Assembly: GCF_918698005.1 (NCBI RefSeq)
Contig: NZ_CAKKLJ010000009.1
Coordinates: 1 to 64,000 of the forward strand
Length of the DNA: 64,000 nt
Direction of reading: 5' to 3'
From: Microbacterium sp. Bi121
Lineage (GTDB): Bacteria; Actinomycetota; Actinomycetes; Actinomycetales; Microbacteriaceae
The notes under the pieces were generated by a model. It was not told the DNA's origin. It saw nothing but the letters and a program-made list of their open reading frames with translations, and did not search any database. A program made the position numbers and the translations under genes. This document shows, one piece after another, positions 1 through 8,238 of the stretch; position 1 is the stretch's first letter; each line of letters starts with the position of its first letter.

Positions 1-2
1 CT

Positions 3-1055
3 CCGCCCCCACCGCGCCAGGCTGCACCAGCGGCACCGCGCGTCGCCGATCCTTCGATCCCCGCATCCTCCGGCCCGACCGCCGCGGCGATGCAGAGCGC
101 CACCGGCATCCTCAAGGTCATCGCCAATGCCTATTCCGCGAAGATGGTCGGCCAGGAGCGCCTTCGCACGAGCCTGCTCGTCTCGCTCATCGCGGGCGGG
201 CACATCCTGCTCGAGTCCGTCCCAGGGCTCGCCAAGACCACAGCGGCATCCACCCTCGCCGACACGGTCAAGGCGAGCTTCAAGCGCATCCAATGCACAC
301 CGGACCTGCTGCCGAGCGACATCACCGGCAACCAGATCTACGACGCGGCCACCGGGTCGTTCCGCACCGTCCTCGGCCCGGTGCACGCGAACTTCGTGCT
401 GCTCGACGAGATCAACCGCTCGAGCGCCAAGACCCAGTCGGCGATGCTCGAGGCGATGCAGGAGCACCAGACCACCATCGGCGGCGAGGTGCACCACCTC
501 CCCAAGCCGTTCCTGGTCATCGCGACCCAGAACCCCATCGAGCAGGAGGGAACCTACGAGCTCCCAGAGGCGCAGATGGACCGGTTCCTGCTCAAGGAGA
601 TCGTCGAGTACCCGAGCCCGGCCGACGAATTCGAGATCCTCAACCGCATCGACTCCGGCGTGCTCGACCCCGACCGGCACGTCGCCGGCGCGGTGTCGCT
701 CGAGGACGTCAAGGCCCTGCAGGAGACGGCGTCCCAGATCTATGTGGATGCCGCGATCCGCAACTACATCGTCTCGATCGCATACGTGACCCGTAACCCC
801 GCCCCCTACATCGGCGAAGACCGCGCGCGCTTGATCAAGTACGGGGCGAGCCCGCGCGCGAGCATCGCGTTCCTGCAGGCGTCGCGCGCGCTCGCGTTGC
901 TGAACGGCCGGGCCCATGTCATCCCCGAGGACATCCGCGCCCTCCGCCATCTCGTCCTGCGCCACCGCGTGCTGCTGACGTTCGAGGCCGACGCCGAGGG
1001 CATCCGCAGCGAGGAGATCATCGACCAGATCTTCTCGGTCGTGCCCACACCGTAG
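3..1055 (+). CDS. MoxR-family AAA+ ATPase (5' partial)
   Basis: MoxR AAA+ ATPases act as chaperones that help mature or activate partner complexes, usually together with the DUF58 and VWA proteins encoded next to them. A Walker A variant (GLAKTT), Walker B (FVLLDEINR) and a sensor-1 region (IATQNPIEQEG) are visible. The frame is open to the window edge and reads as a Pro/Ala-rich stretch before the first ATG at 90. The true start is therefore probably upstream, and the visible 5' part may be a low-complexity N-terminal extension. It heads a run of seven same-strand genes with overlapping or nearly touching ends. The family is clear; the client complex is unknown. Confidence 0.93.
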   Translation, partial: PPPPRQAAPAAPRVADPSIPASSGPTAAAMQSATGILKVIANAYSAKMVGQERLRTSLLVSLIAGGHILLESVPGLAKTTAASTLADTVKASFKRIQCTPDLLPSDITGNQIYDAATGSFRTVLGPVHANFVLLDEINRSSAKTQSAMLEAMQEHQTTIGGEVHHLPKPFLVIATQNPIEQEGTYELPEAQMDRFLLKEIVEYPSPADEFEILNRIDSGVLDPDRHVAGAVSLEDVKALQETASQIYVDAAIRNYIVSIAYVTRNPAPYIGEDRARLIKYGASPRASIAFLQASRALALLNGRAHVIPEDIRALRHLVLRHRVLLTFEADAEGIRSEEIIDQIFSVVPTP

Positions 1056-1057
1056 CC

Positions 1058-1945
1058 ATGCCCAGTCTGATCACCCAGGTGAAGAGCAAGCTCTTCATCC
1101 ACTCGTCGCAGAAGTCGATGCATGCGCTCGACGGCGCCTACGCGTCCCTTCTGCACGGGCGCAGCCTCGACTTCGAGGACCTGCGCCAGTACGAGTACGG
1201 CGATCAGATCCGCGACATCGACTGGCGGGCGACCGCCCGGATGGGCGAGCCGCTCGTCAAGCGCCATCGCGCGAACCGGATGCACACGATCCTGTTCGTC
1301 GTCGACACCGGCCTGTCGATGACCGCCCTAGCGCACGACGAGAAGCCGAAGAAGGACCTGGCGATCCTCACCACCGGAGCCCTCGGCGTCCTGGCGCTGC
1401 GGCACGGCGACGACTTCAGCATCGTCCACGGCGACGCCGAACGCATCCGCCGCCGCGCACCTGGGCGCAGCGAGGGAGCACTCGAGCACGGACTGCGCAC
1501 GATCGAGCACGCCATCGACACGGCATCCGCCCCCAGTGATCGCGACGCTCTGCTCGCGTTCGTCGCACGGACGATCGCACGCCGCTGCATCGTCGTGATC
1601 GTGACGGACGAGGCACCCGTCACGGACGAGACGGAGCGGATGCTGCGCCGACTGCGCGTCCAGCACGACGTCCTGTGGATCACGCTCCGCGACGCCGACC
1701 CCGTGCTCGCGAGCAGGTCCCACGCGTCGCGCGCCGATGTGAACACGCACTGGTCGATCCCCGACTTCGTGCACGGTGACGCCGAGGTTCGGGACGAGAT
1801 CATCGCCAGGACGCAGGCGGATGCCGCCCTCCGCGACGACCTGCTCGATCGCCTCGAGATCAGCCGGGCCTCCCTCGACACCCAGGATGCCGCGGTCACC
1901 GACCTGCTGCGCATGCTGAATCGGAGGGCACATGTCCGGCGCTGA
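1058..1945 (+). CDS. DUF58 domain protein
   Basis: This 295-residue protein carries the DUF58 hallmark around residues 45-75 (YEYGDQIRDIDWRATAR, then VKRHR and a VWA-like FVVDTGLSM). DUF58 proteins accompany MoxR ATPases and are thought to be VWA-related scaffold or client proteins. No membrane segment is obvious. It starts 2 bp after the moxR stop with no clear Shine-Dalgarno, so translational coupling is likely, and its end overlaps the next gene by 14 bp. The molecular function is not established. Confidence 0.9.
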   Translation: MPSLITQVKSKLFIHSSQKSMHALDGAYASLLHGRSLDFEDLRQYEYGDQIRDIDWRATARMGEPLVKRHRANRMHTILFVVDTGLSMTALAHDEKPKKDLAILTTGALGVLALRHGDDFSIVHGDAERIRRRAPGRSEGALEHGLRTIEHAIDTASAPSDRDALLAFVARTIARRCIVVIVTDEAPVTDETERMLRRLRVQHDVLWITLRDADPVLASRSHASRADVNTHWSIPDFVHGDAEVRDEIIARTQADAALRDDLLDRLEISRASLDTQDAAVTDLLRMLNRRAHVRR

Positions 1946-2420
1946 CGAGCTCTACCCTCCCGCGCAGTACGGCTGGGGCTGGATCCTGCTCGCGATCGGC
2001 ATCATCGCTCTGGTGATCCTGGCCGGCTGGCTCATCGTCTTCCTCACCCGACCGAAGCGCAGCATCACGATCGCGGGTGCCGCACCGATCATGCCGCCCA
2101 CCAGCGATGTGCTGTCCATGCTCCGAACGGAATACAGCACCTCGATCGATCGCATCGAGGCCGCGTACCGCGATGGCGCGATCGACGCACGAGAGGCGAA
2201 TCTCGAGCTCAGCCGCTCGATCAGGTCGTTCGTCAACGAGTACAGCGGCCTCGAGGCCCCCGTCCTCGCACTCGACGACCTCGTCCGCCTCGGCGTTCAG
2301 CCCGAACTCATCGACGCGATCCATCGTCACTACTACCCGAGCATCTTCCGGCGCGGTACCGCCATCGACCCGCACGCCGGCGCCGAGGCCGCCCGCGCGG
2401 TCCTTGAGAAGTGGCACTAG
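1932..2420 (+). CDS. Single-span membrane protein of the MoxR/VWA operon
   Basis: The predicted protein has 162 residues and one strong transmembrane helix at about residues 14-38 (WGWILLAIGIIALVILAGWL), followed by a soluble alpha-helical domain that ends with an arginine/histidine-rich tail. GGAGGG lies just before the ATG and overlaps the end of the DUF58 gene. Position and topology match the small membrane protein often found between DUF58 and VWA genes in aerotolerance-like (Bat) operons. I do not recognise a named domain, so the role is inferred from context only. Confidence 0.8.
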   Translation: MSGADELYPPAQYGWGWILLAIGIIALVILAGWLIVFLTRPKRSITIAGAAPIMPPTSDVLSMLRTEYSTSIDRIEAAYRDGAIDAREANLELSRSIRSFVNEYSGLEAPVLALDDLVRLGVQPELIDAIHRHYYPSIFRRGTAIDPHAGAEAARAVLEKWH

Positions 2421-2431
2421 GGGGTGACGAC

Positions 2432-3418
2432 ATGGCATTAGCCCAGTGGTGGGTGATCCTCATCGCGGCCGGAGTGGTCGTGCTCGCCGTAGCCACCGGT
2501 CTCACCATCGGCCTTCGCCGGGGCGTCCGACATCGCACAGAGCACAGCGCGCCGATCGCCCGCGCTGAGCGCCTGCGGACGCTGTCCTCGTTCCGGAGAG
2601 CCGTGAACCGGCGAACGGCAGCACTGGCCGGCGTCCTGGCCCTCGGCGTCGTCGCAGTCGTCGTCGCCGGTGTCGTCGCCGCCCGCCCCATGTCGTCGCA
2701 GACGATCCAGCCGGTGATCACGAGCCGAGACATCATGCTGTGCCTCGATGTCTCCGGATCCATGAGCGACGTCGACGTCGAGGTCCTCAGCGTGTTCGAG
2801 GAACTGCTGGACGGATTCGAGGGCGAACGGATCGGGCTGACCATCTTCAACAGCTCGCCGGTGCAGGTCTTCCCGCTCACCGACGACTACGAGTTCATCC
2901 GCACGCATCTGCAGAGCATCCGCGAGAGCTTCGACTACACCGATGAGATCCCCGAGCACTGGATCGGCACCCTGAACGGGCCAGGAGCCTCTCTCATCGG
3001 AGACGGGCTCGCGTCCTGCGCCATGCGCTTCGATCATCTGGACGACGAGCGCAGCCGTTCGATCATCCTCGCCACCGACAACGAGCTCGCCGGCGCCTCC
3101 ATCGTCACCCTCGAAGAGGCCGCGCAGTACGCGGCATCCACCGGCGTCCGCGTCTTCGCGCTCAACCCGGTGCAGGGCGTGAACACGCGGATCAGCGACG
3201 AGCTCGTGGCCGCAGCGCAGTCCACCGGCGGCGAGGCGTACGGATTGCGCGACACGACGACGGTCGCCGACATCATCGCAGACGTGCAGGAGCAGGATGC
3301 CACCGAGCTCCGCGGCCAGGCGCAGGTCGTCTGGACCGACGCCCCGAACGTGTGGATCGCCGTCCTTCTCGTTCTCACCCTCGGTTTCATCGTGCTGATG
3401 TGGAGGGTCAGACTGTGA
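2432..3418 (+). CDS. VWA-domain membrane protein (BatA-like)
   Basis: This protein has N-terminal transmembrane segments near residues 5-30 and 65-90, a von Willebrand A domain with a MIDAS metal site (DVSGSMS, about residue 110) and a C-terminal membrane helix. It is the usual third component of MoxR-DUF58-VWA operons. The ATG at 2432 is preferred over a GTG at 2411 because GGGGTGA lies at 2421-2427. Its last 4 bases overlap the next gene (GTGA). It is likely a membrane-anchored protein-protein interaction platform; the partners are unknown. Confidence 0.85.
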   Translation: MALAQWWVILIAAGVVVLAVATGLTIGLRRGVRHRTEHSAPIARAERLRTLSSFRRAVNRRTAALAGVLALGVVAVVVAGVVAARPMSSQTIQPVITSRDIMLCLDVSGSMSDVDVEVLSVFEELLDGFEGERIGLTIFNSSPVQVFPLTDDYEFIRTHLQSIRESFDYTDEIPEHWIGTLNGPGASLIGDGLASCAMRFDHLDDERSRSIILATDNELAGASIVTLEEAAQYAASTGVRVFALNPVQGVNTRISDELVAAAQSTGGEAYGLRDTTTVADIIADVQEQDATELRGQAQVVWTDAPNVWIAVLLVLTLGFIVLMWRVRL

Positions 3419-4413
3419 TCTTCCAGCCCGTCCTCAACATCCTCCTGCTGATCCTGCTGTTCGCTCCGGTCGCGGCGGTCGCCGTCTGGATGCTGGTGCG
3501 AGGGCACCCTTCGACAGGCTCAGGGACCGGCCTGTGGGCGATGCGCCTCGTTATGCTGCTCGCCTGCTTCGCCATGCTGCTGCGTCCCGGCATCCCCGGC
3601 GGCGCCACCGAGACCCTCGCGACGGATACCGACATCGTCATCGTGCTCGACACGACCGCGAGCATCGTCGCTGAGGACTGGGACGGCGACGAGCCACGGC
3701 TCGACGGCGCCCGGGCCGACGTGCAGGCGATCGTCGACGAGTACCCCGGCGCACGCTTCGCCCTCATCACCTTCGCCGGCGCGGCGGAGCAGCGGCTGCC
3801 GCTCACGACCGACACGACAGCGCTGATGTCCTCGCTCGAGGTGCTGAGGCCCGAAGTGACCTCCCGGTCCCGCGGCAGCTCCATCGGCATCGCGCACACG
3901 ATGCTGCAGGAGACGCTCGCCGGCGCGGCCGAATCGGCGCCCGACCGGTCGCGGATGGTGTTCTATCTGGGCGACGGCGAGCAGACCGTGTCGAGCGACC
4001 CCGAGTCGTTCTCCCGCAGCGCGCGCTACATCGATGGCGGTGCCGTGCTGGGGTACGGCACCGCCGAGGGCGGGCCGATGAAGATCACCTCCGGGTCGTT
4101 CAGTGGCGATCAGGGTTACATCGACTACCAGGGGCAGCCGGCGATGTCGGTGATCGACGAGACCAACCTGCAGACCATCGCGGACGATCTCGCGGTGCCG
4201 CTGCAGGTGCGTTCGGCGGACGCCGCGATCGACCTGCCCGCAGCTCCGACCACGACGACCAACTACGCCGCGTCCGGCTCCGTGGGCAACGTGATCGAGC
4301 TGTACTGGGTGTTCGCGCTCATCATCGTGCTTCTGCTCGGCGTCGAGCTCGCGCGCGCGGCGATGCTCACCGCGCAGCTGCGCGGACTGGCCTTCCGCGG
4401 AGGTGACGCATGA
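3415..4413 (+). CDS. VWA-domain membrane protein (BatB-like)
   Basis: This is a second VWA protein of about 332 residues. It has two N-terminal helices, a VWA domain with a MIDAS-like DTTAS motif near residue 80, and a C-terminal membrane helix followed by a short basic tail. The GTG start at 3415 overlaps the previous stop and has GGAGGG at 3402-3407. An in-frame start further upstream would only add shadow sequence of the preceding gene. A 19-bp REP-like word at 3507-3525 lies inside the reading frame, between the first two hydrophobic segments. Paired VWA genes are typical of Bat-type operons. Confidence 0.85.
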   Translation: MIFQPVLNILLLILLFAPVAAVAVWMLVRGHPSTGSGTGLWAMRLVMLLACFAMLLRPGIPGGATETLATDTDIVIVLDTTASIVAEDWDGDEPRLDGARADVQAIVDEYPGARFALITFAGAAEQRLPLTTDTTALMSSLEVLRPEVTSRSRGSSIGIAHTMLQETLAGAAESAPDRSRMVFYLGDGEQTVSSDPESFSRSARYIDGGAVLGYGTAEGGPMKITSGSFSGDQGYIDYQGQPAMSVIDETNLQTIADDLAVPLQVRSADAAIDLPAAPTTTTNYAASGSVGNVIELYWVFALIIVLLLGVELARAAMLTAQLRGLAFRGGDA

Positions 4414-5174
4414 CCGCCCCCACACAGGCGGATGCCGCAGCGGCCCTCCTCGCGGCGAACAGGCAGCGGCGCAGCATCCGTCGCTGGATCGCCATCGGCA
4501 CCCTGCCCCTGACGCTCGCCGCCCTCCTCGTCGTCGGCAAGGTGCTCAGCATGTACGGCTTCGCCCACCAGGCGATCTCGACGTACGTCGTGGCCGACTA
4601 CTCCGGTTCGACGGCGGCCGCGCAGGGGCAGGAGTTCCTGAACTGGTTCGAGCCCTTCAAGGCGCCGTACAACATCGGCACGGCCCTAGCCGGAGCCGAA
4701 GAGCTGGACGGCGCCAGGGCGAAGCTCGAAGAGGCGCTGCCCCTGGCATCCGGACTCGAGGTCTGTGCCGTGCGGGTGAACCTGGCCCTGGTGATCGAAC
4801 GGCAGGGCGACGCCGCGCGTGCAGCCGGCGACGGCGAAGCGGCAGCCCAGTTGTACGGCGAAGGCCTTGTCGTCACCGCCGAGACGCCCGAAGAGTGCAA
4901 CAGCGACGAGGCCCAGCAGCAGTCGCCGGACCCGCAGCGCGACATGAGCGACACGCTCGACGAGCTCGAGGACCGTCTGCAGGAGAAGCAGCAGCAGAGC
5001 CAGCAGAACGGCGAGGAGGACCCCGACCAGGGCGAGGAGCAGGAGCAGCCGTCAGGCCCAGGTCAGGACAAGCTCGACGAACTGCAGGACAAGCTCGATC
5101 AGGGTGCCGAGGAGCGCGAGCAGAACATGGGCGACGAGGACGGCCCCGGCGGCGGGACGGACAAGCCGTGGTAG
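4410..5174 (+). CDS. Membrane-anchored TPR-like protein with Gln/Glu-rich tail (BatC-like)
   Basis: The protein has 254 residues. An N-terminal membrane helix lies near residues 27-47, a helical-repeat segment that could hold one or two TPR-like units spans about 75-150, and a charged low-complexity tail rich in Gln, Glu and Asp follows. The ATG overlaps the upstream stop as ATGA. A TPR protein following two VWA proteins matches BatC in Bat operons. The TPR call is from pattern only and needs a profile search. Confidence 0.75.
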   Translation: MTAPTQADAAAALLAANRQRRSIRRWIAIGTLPLTLAALLVVGKVLSMYGFAHQAISTYVVADYSGSTAAAQGQEFLNWFEPFKAPYNIGTALAGAEELDGARAKLEEALPLASGLEVCAVRVNLALVIERQGDAARAAGDGEAAAQLYGEGLVVTAETPEECNSDEAQQQSPDPQRDMSDTLDELEDRLQEKQQQSQQNGEEDPDQGEEQEQPSGPGQDKLDELQDKLDQGAEEREQNMGDEDGPGGGTDKPW

Positions 5175-6253
5175 ATCCGAAGCGCACCCGCTACCTCGCG
5201 GGCACAGAGGGCGCCCCACCGGTGCCGCCGCCGGGCGGGTACCACGGCGCTCGGCGCACGGCCGCGCCCGTGGCCGCTCCGCTGGTGAGCACCGCCGAGG
5301 CTCCGGCGGAGAAGCAGCAGGCGAACGCGATCGGCTGGGCCGCTCTACTGGCGGCGATCCTGTTCGCGCTCACGCTGCTCGGAGCGCTGCTGGCCGGCGC
5401 CACCGGCCTCATCTACGGCGTGACGATGCTGACGCTGCAGCTGGTCGTCGTCGGCGTCGTCGTGGCGGCGCTGTTCACTGCGCGCGGGCGGGCGCTCGGG
5501 GCATCCGCACTGATCATCACGCTGATGCTCAACGTCGCGACGATGGGGGCTGCGAGTGCGCTGCAGACATCGGCATCCGGCAGCTACGGCGGCCAGAAGA
5601 CCGCGGAGCAGAAGCACGAAGAGGCCTTCCCGGGCGTCAAGGACAGGTCATCGAGTGAGATCCTCGCGCAGCCGTCGCTGGAAGAGGTCCGCGAGCAGAG
5701 CGACGCGACGCTCGCCGAGATCCGACGACGGCTCAGCGACCGGTTCGGATACACCTGGACCGAGGTCGCGCCCGAGGATCTGCGGCCCGAACGCAACGGC
5801 TACGGCGGGGAGTCGATGCTCGTCCAGTACATCTCGGTGCCGTGGGCGACGAACGAGCCGGTCCAGGACTACGAGCGCAAACTCGACGTCATGGAGGTGA
5901 TCGACGAGGTCGTCACCGAGCGCGGCATGTACGGGATGTACTCGTTCAACGACCCGTCGTCGAGCCTCGACAGCACGATCCTGCAGAGGTTCTACGGGTC
6001 CAGCGACCCGCGTACCCAGCACACCTGGGAGTGGTACACCGACAACTACCCCGACCCGCTGCGCTTCTACGCCGTGATCCATGACCTCTCCAACGACCCG
6101 GCGGGCGAGTTGCGAGCCGAACGTGAGGCCGACAGCGCGAAGTCCGGGGAGCCGCTGGAGGGTCTGCAGATCTACTTCCTCGCGCCGGAGCTGCTCAGCG
6201 AGGCCGACGTGGAGGAGTTCGAGGAGCGGCTGCAGGAGTACCCGGGGTCCTGA
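5168..6253 (+). CDS. Four-helix membrane protein of unknown function, last gene of the MoxR operon
   Basis: The protein is about 361 residues. A Pro/Ala-rich N-terminus is followed by three or four hydrophobic helices at roughly residues 58-140, then an extracytoplasmic or cytoplasmic domain of about 210 residues rich in acidic and aromatic residues. The GTG at 5168 overlaps the previous stop; the frame stays open upstream, but that part is only the shadow of the preceding gene. Its position as last gene makes it a candidate new component of the MoxR/VWA complex. I recognise no named C-terminal domain. Confidence 0.75.
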   Translation: MVDPKRTRYLAGTEGAPPVPPPGGYHGARRTAAPVAAPLVSTAEAPAEKQQANAIGWAALLAAILFALTLLGALLAGATGLIYGVTMLTLQLVVVGVVVAALFTARGRALGASALIITLMLNVATMGAASALQTSASGSYGGQKTAEQKHEEAFPGVKDRSSSEILAQPSLEEVREQSDATLAEIRRRLSDRFGYTWTEVAPEDLRPERNGYGGESMLVQYISVPWATNEPVQDYERKLDVMEVIDEVVTERGMYGMYSFNDPSSSLDSTILQRFYGSSDPRTQHTWEWYTDNYPDPLRFYAVIHDLSNDPAGELRAEREADSAKSGEPLEGLQIYFLAPELLSEADVEEFEERLQEYPGS

Positions 6254-6268
6254 CCGCGACTGGGTCAG
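6250..6268. terminator. Weak hairpin between convergent genes
   Basis: CTGACC (6250-6255) and GGTCAG (6263-6268) form a 6-bp stem with a 7-nt loop in the 20-bp gap between the convergent operon end and the ZIP transporter. There is no U-tract. It may act as a short bidirectional terminator. Confidence 0.3.
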
Positions 6269-6273
6269 TACAG

Positions 6274-6969
6274 CTAGGATGCCAGCGACAGCCCGGCGGC
6301 GAGTGCGAAGCCGAGCACCGTCGCGAGTCCGGTCGACTCCTTCGCCTTGGACTGAGCATCCGGGATCATCGAGTCGACGAGCATGACGAGCAGGGCCCCG
6401 GCGGCGAAGCCGCTCGCCCCGGCGCGGAACTCGGGGCCGACGGCATCCGCCAGCGCGAAGCCGGCGATCGTCGCGATCGCGCAGACGACCGCGACGCCGG
6501 CCCACAGCCACAGCACCCGCGAGCGCTTCATGCCGCCGTCCATGAGGTCGGCGGCCGAGCCGATCGACTCGGGCAGGTTCGAGACCACGATCGCGATGAC
6601 GAGGGCGACGCTGACGCCTTCGCCGGATGCCAGGCCGATCCCGAGGACGAGCTGCTCAGGGATGCCGTCGAGCAGTGCCCCGACGGCGAGCGGGCCCCCG
6701 GCGCCCTTCGAAGCCTTGCGCTCGACGAGCCTGTCGCCGACGTAGTAGGCGAGGGCGCCTGCGGCGACGCCGACCACGAGCGGGACTGGACCGGCAAGAT
6801 CCAGCGCCTCCTCCCACAGCTCGAACGCGATGGACGCGATGAGCGCCCCGGCGCCGAAGCCGAGGACGATGCCGAGCAACCGGGGCGGCCACTTCCGCAG
6901 CATCGCGAGCAAGGCGCCGACGAGCAGCGGCGCAGCCGCGACAGCTCCCCACAGGATCGCCTCTCCCAT
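6274..6969 (-). CDS. ZIP-family metal transporter
   Basis: This 231-residue protein has about seven or eight membrane helices. The ZIP-family metal-site helices read DGIPEQLVLG and SNLPESIG, variants of the canonical HNxPEG and HNxPEG/A motifs. ZIP proteins carry Zn2+ or related divalent metals into the cytoplasm. The first conserved histidine of each motif is replaced (Asp and Ser), so metal preference may differ from classical ZupT. A TAGGGT box ends 6 nt before the ATG and no Shine-Dalgarno is visible, which suggests a leaderless mRNA. It is a single gene, convergent with the MoxR operon. Confidence 0.85.
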   Translation of the reverse strand: MGEAILWGAVAAAPLLVGALLAMLRKWPPRLLGIVLGFGAGALIASIAFELWEEALDLAGPVPLVVGVAAGALAYYVGDRLVERKASKGAGGPLAVGALLDGIPEQLVLGIGLASGEGVSVALVIAIVVSNLPESIGSAADLMDGGMKRSRVLWLWAGVAVVCAIATIAGFALADAVGPEFRAGASGFAAGALLVMLVDSMIPDAQSKAKESTGLATVLGFALAAGLSLAS

Positions 6970-6975
6970 GCGCTC

Positions 6976-6981
6976 ACCCTA
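6976..6981 (-). promoter_or_regulatory. -10 box of the ZIP gene (leaderless layout)
   Basis: TAGGGT on the minus strand lies 6 nt before the ATG at 6969. A transcript starting at the usual distance would begin at the start codon. No convincing -35 was seen. Confidence 0.45.
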
Positions 6982-7011
6982 GCCCCGGGCATCCGCTCCG
7001 GGCATCGGGCG

Positions 7012-8238
7012 CTACGGCTGCAGCCCCGCGATCGCCGGCTTGAACCCCAGCCGCGGGTTCACGCAGCATCCGCCGCGGCACACGTCGAACCACGGTCCGA
7101 TCTCCGTCTCGTTGAGGCGCCGTTCGACGGGGATGCCGGCGATCCGCTCTCGGACGAGATCGACGAGCGCACTGACGAAGGCCGGGTGGATGCCGGGTGT
7201 CGGCGTCCGCGCGAACCACAGGTCGTGCTCCTCGGCCGTCTCGCGCGCCTCGGTGTCGAGGTCCCACATGACCTCCATGTGATCGCTCACGAACCCCAGC
7301 GGCACGACGATCACGGCTGTTCGGCCTTCGAGCGCTCCGATCGTGTCGTTGATGTCCGGCTCGAGCCACGGTTGCGTCGGCGGCCCTGACCGAGACTGGA
7401 ACACGAGCTGCCAGGAGATCCCCGGCCCCGTCTTGGCGATCACCTCGCGCGCGACCGCCAGATGCTGCGCGACATAACCGCCCCCGTCGACGCCGGCGAA
7501 CGTCTCGCCGCCGGAGTGCGCTGCATCCTCGGTCGGGATGCTGTGAGTCGAGAACAGCACCTCGATCGCATCGTCGGCGTGACCGGCCGCACGCGCCGCG
7601 GCGAGCGCATCGCGCAGGCCGTCGACGAACGGGCGGATGAAGCCGGGATGCGAGAAGTACTGCCGCACCTTGTCTATCTTCAAAGGCGCATCTATCTGCA
7701 GGCTCTGCTGCCGCCCCACCGCCTCCAGGGCGTCGGCCCAGTCCTCGCGGTACTGGCGGCACGACGAGTAGGACGAGTACGCGCTCGTCGGGATGGCGAT
7801 CATGGTCCGGATGCCGTCCGCGGCCGCCTCGGCCAGCGCTTCGTCGAGGTACGGCGCCCAGTTGCGGTTGCCCCAGTACACCGGCAGGTCGATGCCCTCG
7901 GCGGCGAGCGCCGCGCGCAGCGCCCGCAGCAGCTCGCGGTTCTGCTGGTTGATCGGGCTCACGCCGTCGAAGTGCCGGTAGTGATGCGCGACCTCTTCGA
8001 GCCGTTCGTCCGGGATGCCTCGGCCACGCGTGACGTTGCGGAGGAACGGCAGCACATCGTCCTGTCCCTCCGGCCCGCCGAAGCCCGAGAGCAGGATGGC
8101 GTCGTACGCCTGCGGCATCGTGGTGTGCTCCGGGCCCTCGCGGGTCGCCGCTGTGGCGGAGGGCACGACCGCGCCGGCCTCGAGGTGCACTCCGCTCGCG
8201 GCGGGCGGCTTCGTCTCCCGCCTCGTCGAGTCACTCAT
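7012..8238 (-). CDS. hemH: Ferrochelatase (coproporphyrin ferrochelatase type)
   Basis: Ferrochelatase inserts Fe2+ into a porphyrin. In Actinobacteria the enzyme usually acts on coproporphyrin III (then called CpfC). The protein has 408 residues with the conserved start of the fold (DAILLSGFGGPEGQDDVLPFL) near residue 46, a catalytic-type region FSTHSIP, and the C-terminal SDHMEVMWDLD. Cys160 and a terminal CRGGCC cluster (Cys387, 391, 392) fit the [2Fe-2S] site known in actinobacterial ferrochelatases, though I could not verify exact ligand spacing. The ATG at 8238 has AAAGGA upstream and overlaps the SDR stop by 8 bp. An internal ATG 40 codons downstream (8118) with GGAGC is an alternative. 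It is the last gene of the carotenoid chain. Confidence 0.93.
   Translation of the reverse strand: MSDSTRRETKPPAASGVHLEAGAVVPSATAATREGPEHTTMPQAYDAILLSGFGGPEGQDDVLPFLRNVTRGRGIPDERLEEVAHHYRHFDGVSPINQQNRELLRALRAALAAEGIDLPVYWGNRNWAPYLDEALAEAAADGIRTMIAIPTSAYSSYSSCRQYREDWADALEAVGRQQSLQIDAPLKIDKVRQYFSHPGFIRPFVDGLRDALAAARAAGHADDAIEVLFSTHSIPTEDAAHSGGETFAGVDGGGYVAQHLAVAREVIAKTGPGISWQLVFQSRSGPPTQPWLEPDINDTIGALEGRTAVIVVPLGFVSDHMEVMWDLDTEARETAEEHDLWFARTPTPGIHPAFVSALVDLVRERIAGIPVERRLNETEIGPWFDVCRGGCCVNPRLGFKPAIAGLQP

Noticed and set aside
4403-5167. Upstream extension of the last MoxR-operon gene
   Set aside because: It overlaps the preceding TPR-like gene completely and shows shadow composition; the GTG at 5168 is a better start.
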